From a virus, in IMG/VR virus record IMGVR_UViG_3300025131_009148, positions 1 to 23,671 of that record: DNA of 23,671 bases; one strand, 5' to 3'. Under the pieces are notes generated by a model. It was not told the DNA's origin. It did not search any database and was given only the letters and a program-made list of their open reading frames with translations. Position 1 is the first letter of the stretch. The number at the start of each line of letters is the position of its first letter. Positions 22,089 through 23,671 of the stretch are shown one piece after another. Both the position numbers and the translations under genes were made by a program.

Positions 22089-22478
22089 ATGAAAAAACTA
22101 ACGTCAGAACTGGCTCTTCTAGCTACCTTTGTTATATTGATCTGCTCGGGTTGTGAAGACATTGTAGATGCTATTACGGGCTACGAAGAGGCTCAAGCAG
22201 AAGAGGAAATAGAACTAAGTGTTGTAACCGTCAGTGTTTATTACAGCAGTATGCAATACAATAATGGGGAACCTTATGTTACTGCGAGGGGGAAGGTGAA
22301 AAATCATGGCCCTAATCCCATATGGTCAATTAGAGTATCGGCTACTACCAATTGGGGGGTTCAAAGGATTGATTATTCAGACCCTCTTGATTTGGGGGTA
22401 GGGGAAATTGGGGATTGGGAAGTAGGCCCCTTATTAGGCACTTATATTAAACATAAGGAGGCTATGTATGGGGAGTAA
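22089..22478 (+). CDS. phage-encoded lipoprotein
   Basis: About 129-residue precursor with a lipoprotein signal: MKKLTSEL, hydrophobic ALLATFVILI, then the lipobox-like CSGC, so the mature protein would start at the Cys with an acidic EDIVDA. The mature part is beta-rich (VTVSVYYSS, VTARGKVKNHGPNPIWSIRVS), recalling small immunoglobulin-like envelope domains. It is predicted to be anchored at the cell surface or in the periplasm, where phage lipoproteins often block superinfection; that role is inference. The start at 22089 is preferred to the ATG at 22074, because the latter overlaps the predicted transcription start region. First gene of the rightward unit. Confidence 0.7.
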   Translation: MKKLTSELALLATFVILICSGCEDIVDAITGYEEAQAEEEIELSVVTVSVYYSSMQYNNGEPYVTARGKVKNHGPNPIWSIRVSATTNWGVQRIDYSDPLDLGVGEIGDWEVGPLLGTYIKHKEAMYGE

Positions 22479-22541
22479 AAGTAGATTAAAAGAATTGTAA
22501 ATTGTTATTAATAATTGCACTAGAAAAAAAAGGAGAAACGA

Positions 22542-22862
22542 ATGCTGATAACGAAAATGAGAGACCAATCGGGGGAGCCCGTTAATTCAATAGAATTTAT
22601 GACCCCTCACCTGATTGTTTATAACACAGAACGTCTTGAAGACGGTACTATTATTGATGGAAGATTTGGATTAGTATCTATGATGGACTATTATAATGAA
22701 GCAGGAGATATGCTTCAGTTTAAACAGGTTGAAGTTGAAGAGGGTTGTTTAAACTTTAAAGGCAATGCTATTGAAATTGAAACTAATCCAGAGGATACCG
22801 AGGAAACACTAAAACAACTACTAAGTAAAATACCTATTGTAAATAATGAAGAACTCAATTGA
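22542..22862 (+). CDS. hypothetical protein, 106 aa
   Basis: Not recognised. An AAGGAGA is well placed before the ATG. The N-terminal half is beta-rich and soluble (HLIVYNTERLEDGTIIDG), with an acidic C-terminal part (IEIETNPEDTEETLKQLL). There is no signal peptide or metal motif. It overlaps the next gene by 17 bases, so both are probably expressed from the same rightward transcript. Confidence 0.65.
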   Translation: MLITKMRDQSGEPVNSIEFMTPHLIVYNTERLEDGTIIDGRFGLVSMMDYYNEAGDMLQFKQVEVEEGCLNFKGNAIEIETNPEDTEETLKQLLSKIPIVNNEELN

Positions 22863-23136
22863 TATTGACTATTTAAATTTGCTTTTTGACCAAGCAAATA
22901 AATTAGATCCCGGTGATGGGCTTTCCTCTGTTAGGTTAAAACTATTAGAAGCTTGCATAAAGTTTTTAGTAGCTCTTGATGCTGAAGGCTTAGCCCATGA
23001 TATGAGATTTACACCGCCCATAGTTTCTTTAATGGAAGCATATGTTGAAATGATGGCCCTTTCTATGAAGAACCCCATCAGCGATGTAGAATTAGAATTA
23101 TGTAACCAAGTAAACACAATAATAGGAGAAGCATAA
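22846..23136 (+). CDS. hypothetical protein, 96 aa
   Basis: Not recognised. A predominantly helical small protein (LLEACIKFLVALDAEG, VSLMEAYVEMMALS) with two cysteines and an acidic net charge. No ribosome site stands out, but the 17-base overlap with the gene before suggests coupled translation. Its stop overlaps the start of the next gene as TAATG. Confidence 0.6.
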   Translation: MKNSIDIDYLNLLFDQANKLDPGDGLSSVRLKLLEACIKFLVALDAEGLAHDMRFTPPIVSLMEAYVEMMALSMKNPISDVELELCNQVNTIIGEA

Positions 23137-23435
23137 TGGCAGAAAAAAAGGGAAAGGGCGTTGATCAGGAACTTGCAGCTCAGCAAATGCAAGCCTTGAA
23201 CTCAAGCCCTATAATGCATGTAAAGGAAATCTTAGATGCCGAAGGTAATATGGTTTCTAAAGAAGTTGAGGTTATGCCTCGTAACGCATCTTGCGTTGAA
23301 TTCTGTATGGATTCAAAGGGCCAAATAAAGCCCAGAATAAAGGTATATCACGAAAGCCCCGAGGTTGCTCTTGAACAAGCCGTTGAGACAATGGCTGCTG
23401 CAATAGAGGCAACCAAAAATTTCCCTACGGAATAA
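23136..23435 (+). CDS. hypothetical protein, 99 aa
   Basis: Not recognised. It begins with a charged segment (MAEKKGKGVDQELAAQQMQAL) followed by beta strands and a C-terminal helix (ALEQAVETMAAAIEATK). AGGAGA precedes the ATG, which shares bases with the upstream stop. The charged, helical ends resemble small virion-assembly or regulatory proteins, but nothing specific supports a function. It is the last complete gene before the structured intergenic stretch. Confidence 0.65.
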   Translation: MAEKKGKGVDQELAAQQMQALNSSPIMHVKEILDAEGNMVSKEVEVMPRNASCVEFCMDSKGQIKPRIKVYHESPEVALEQAVETMAAAIEATKNFPTE

Positions 23436-23609
23436 CCTCTTACTAGATATAAATTTCTAGGAAATGGTGAATGGGATAAGATGCAGGTTAACTGAAACAT
23501 TTAACAGGTGGATGAGGTTGGCAATAGAAAAGGTTGGCACCTAATGTTTCTTATCCTTCACTGTTTCAGTAAAGCTAACTACTCTACATACTTAAATATA
23601 AGGAATAAC
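23436..23609 (+). ncRNA. structured intergenic RNA, possible pseudoknot
   Basis: 174 bases without a convincing gene. Possible helices: S1 23474-23481 with 23549-23556 (8 bp, no mismatch); S2 23491-23499 with 23562-23570 (9 bp), extendable by 23487-23490 with 23576-23579 after a 5-base bulge. S1 and S2 interleave, so together they form an H-type pseudoknot. Inside lies a hairpin, 23506-23510 with 23538-23542, whose loop holds GGTTGG twice (23516-23521, 23532-23537). A competing helix, 23494-23501 with 23543-23550, shares strands with both S1 and S2. The element ends about 20 bases before the SD (AAGGA) of the next gene, so it may be a 5' leader control element or a small RNA. No known riboswitch or ribozyme class was recognised. 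Confidence 0.5.
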
Positions 23610-23671
23610 ATGGCTATAAATACAGACTCCAGTGATTCTCGGACTTACGCTTTTGATGTCATTGCTAACCA
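23610..23671 (+). CDS. start of a gene cut by the window edge
   Basis: ATG at 23610 with AAGGA five bases upstream opens a frame that stays open to the end of the window (MAINTDSSDSRTYAFDVIAN). Too short to identify. It follows the structured intergenic stretch, which may control it. Confidence 0.6.
   Translation, partial: MAINTDSSDSRTYAFDVIAN

Noticed and set aside
23464-23544. 26-codon plus-strand ORF in the structured stretch
   Set aside because: Ribosome site too close, sequence overlaps all predicted helices, and nothing supports it as a protein.
23474-23556. tRNA-like 7-bp acceptor stem (GGATAAG with CTTATCC) over 83 bases
   Set aside because: No T-arm GTTC-type loop, no proper D-arm GG and no anticodon arm in the right place. 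The stem fits the pseudoknot better.
1-23671. CRISPR array, insertion sequence, or stop-codon reassignment
   Set aside because: No regularly spaced repeats, no transposase or terminal repeats, and genes end normally at TAA, TAG and TGA without in-frame readthrough.

Overview
The window looks like part of a double-stranded DNA phage (or prophage-like) genome. From about 28 to 21989 it is a nearly gap-free leftward (minus-strand) block of DNA replication, recombination and nucleotide-metabolism genes joined by ATGA-type overlaps. After a short divergent promoter region (21990-22088) there is a rightward set of small genes: a lipoprotein, three unknowns, a structured intergenic stretch, and one gene cut by the window edge. 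Good AAGGAG-type ribosome sites precede many genes, TAA/TAG/TGA all act as stops, and I see no tRNA, rRNA, CRISPR or transposase. The host cannot be named from this window. Histone-H1/Hc1-like proteins recall Bacteroidetes and Chlamydiae, but the strong SD sites are unusual for Bacteroidetes.

Replisome: a family-4-type uracil-DNA glycosylase fused to a DNA polymerase I (exo + pol), a DnaG-type primase, a DnaB-type helicase, a DnaC-like loader with decayed ATPase motifs, a likely initiator protein whose own gene carries candidate iterons plus a 32-bp A/T-only run, an SSB with an acidic tail, a UvsY-like mediator and a UvsW-like SF2 helicase. A small sigma-factor-like protein suggests phage control of transcription.

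Nucleotide and DNA modification: three separate members of the thymidylate synthase / dCMP hydroxymethylase superfamily (8613-9386, 11976-12740, 17732-18625). In all three, the residue 11 positions after the phosphate-binding Arg is Asp. That is the T4 gp42-type choice for dCMP, rather than the Asn used by thymidylate synthase for dUMP. No conventional ThyA or ThyX is visible. Around them lie a dUTPase, a small MazG-like pyrophosphohydrolase, a dNMP/dTMP kinase, a dCMP deaminase, a C5-cytosine DNA methyltransferase, a SAM methyltransferase, a 2OG-Fe(II) oxygenase, a staphylococcal-nuclease homologue and a GH-like TIM barrel. The inference is that this phage makes modified deoxycytidylate, perhaps more than one kind, and may decorate it further. 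That is the strongest candidate for an undescribed system here.

The second unusual item is the gene-free stretch 23436-23609. Its sequence can form an H-type pseudoknot (8 bp + 9 bp, extendable by 4 bp) enclosing a hairpin with a GGTTGG...GGTTGG two-tier G-quadruplex motif, just upstream of the last gene.
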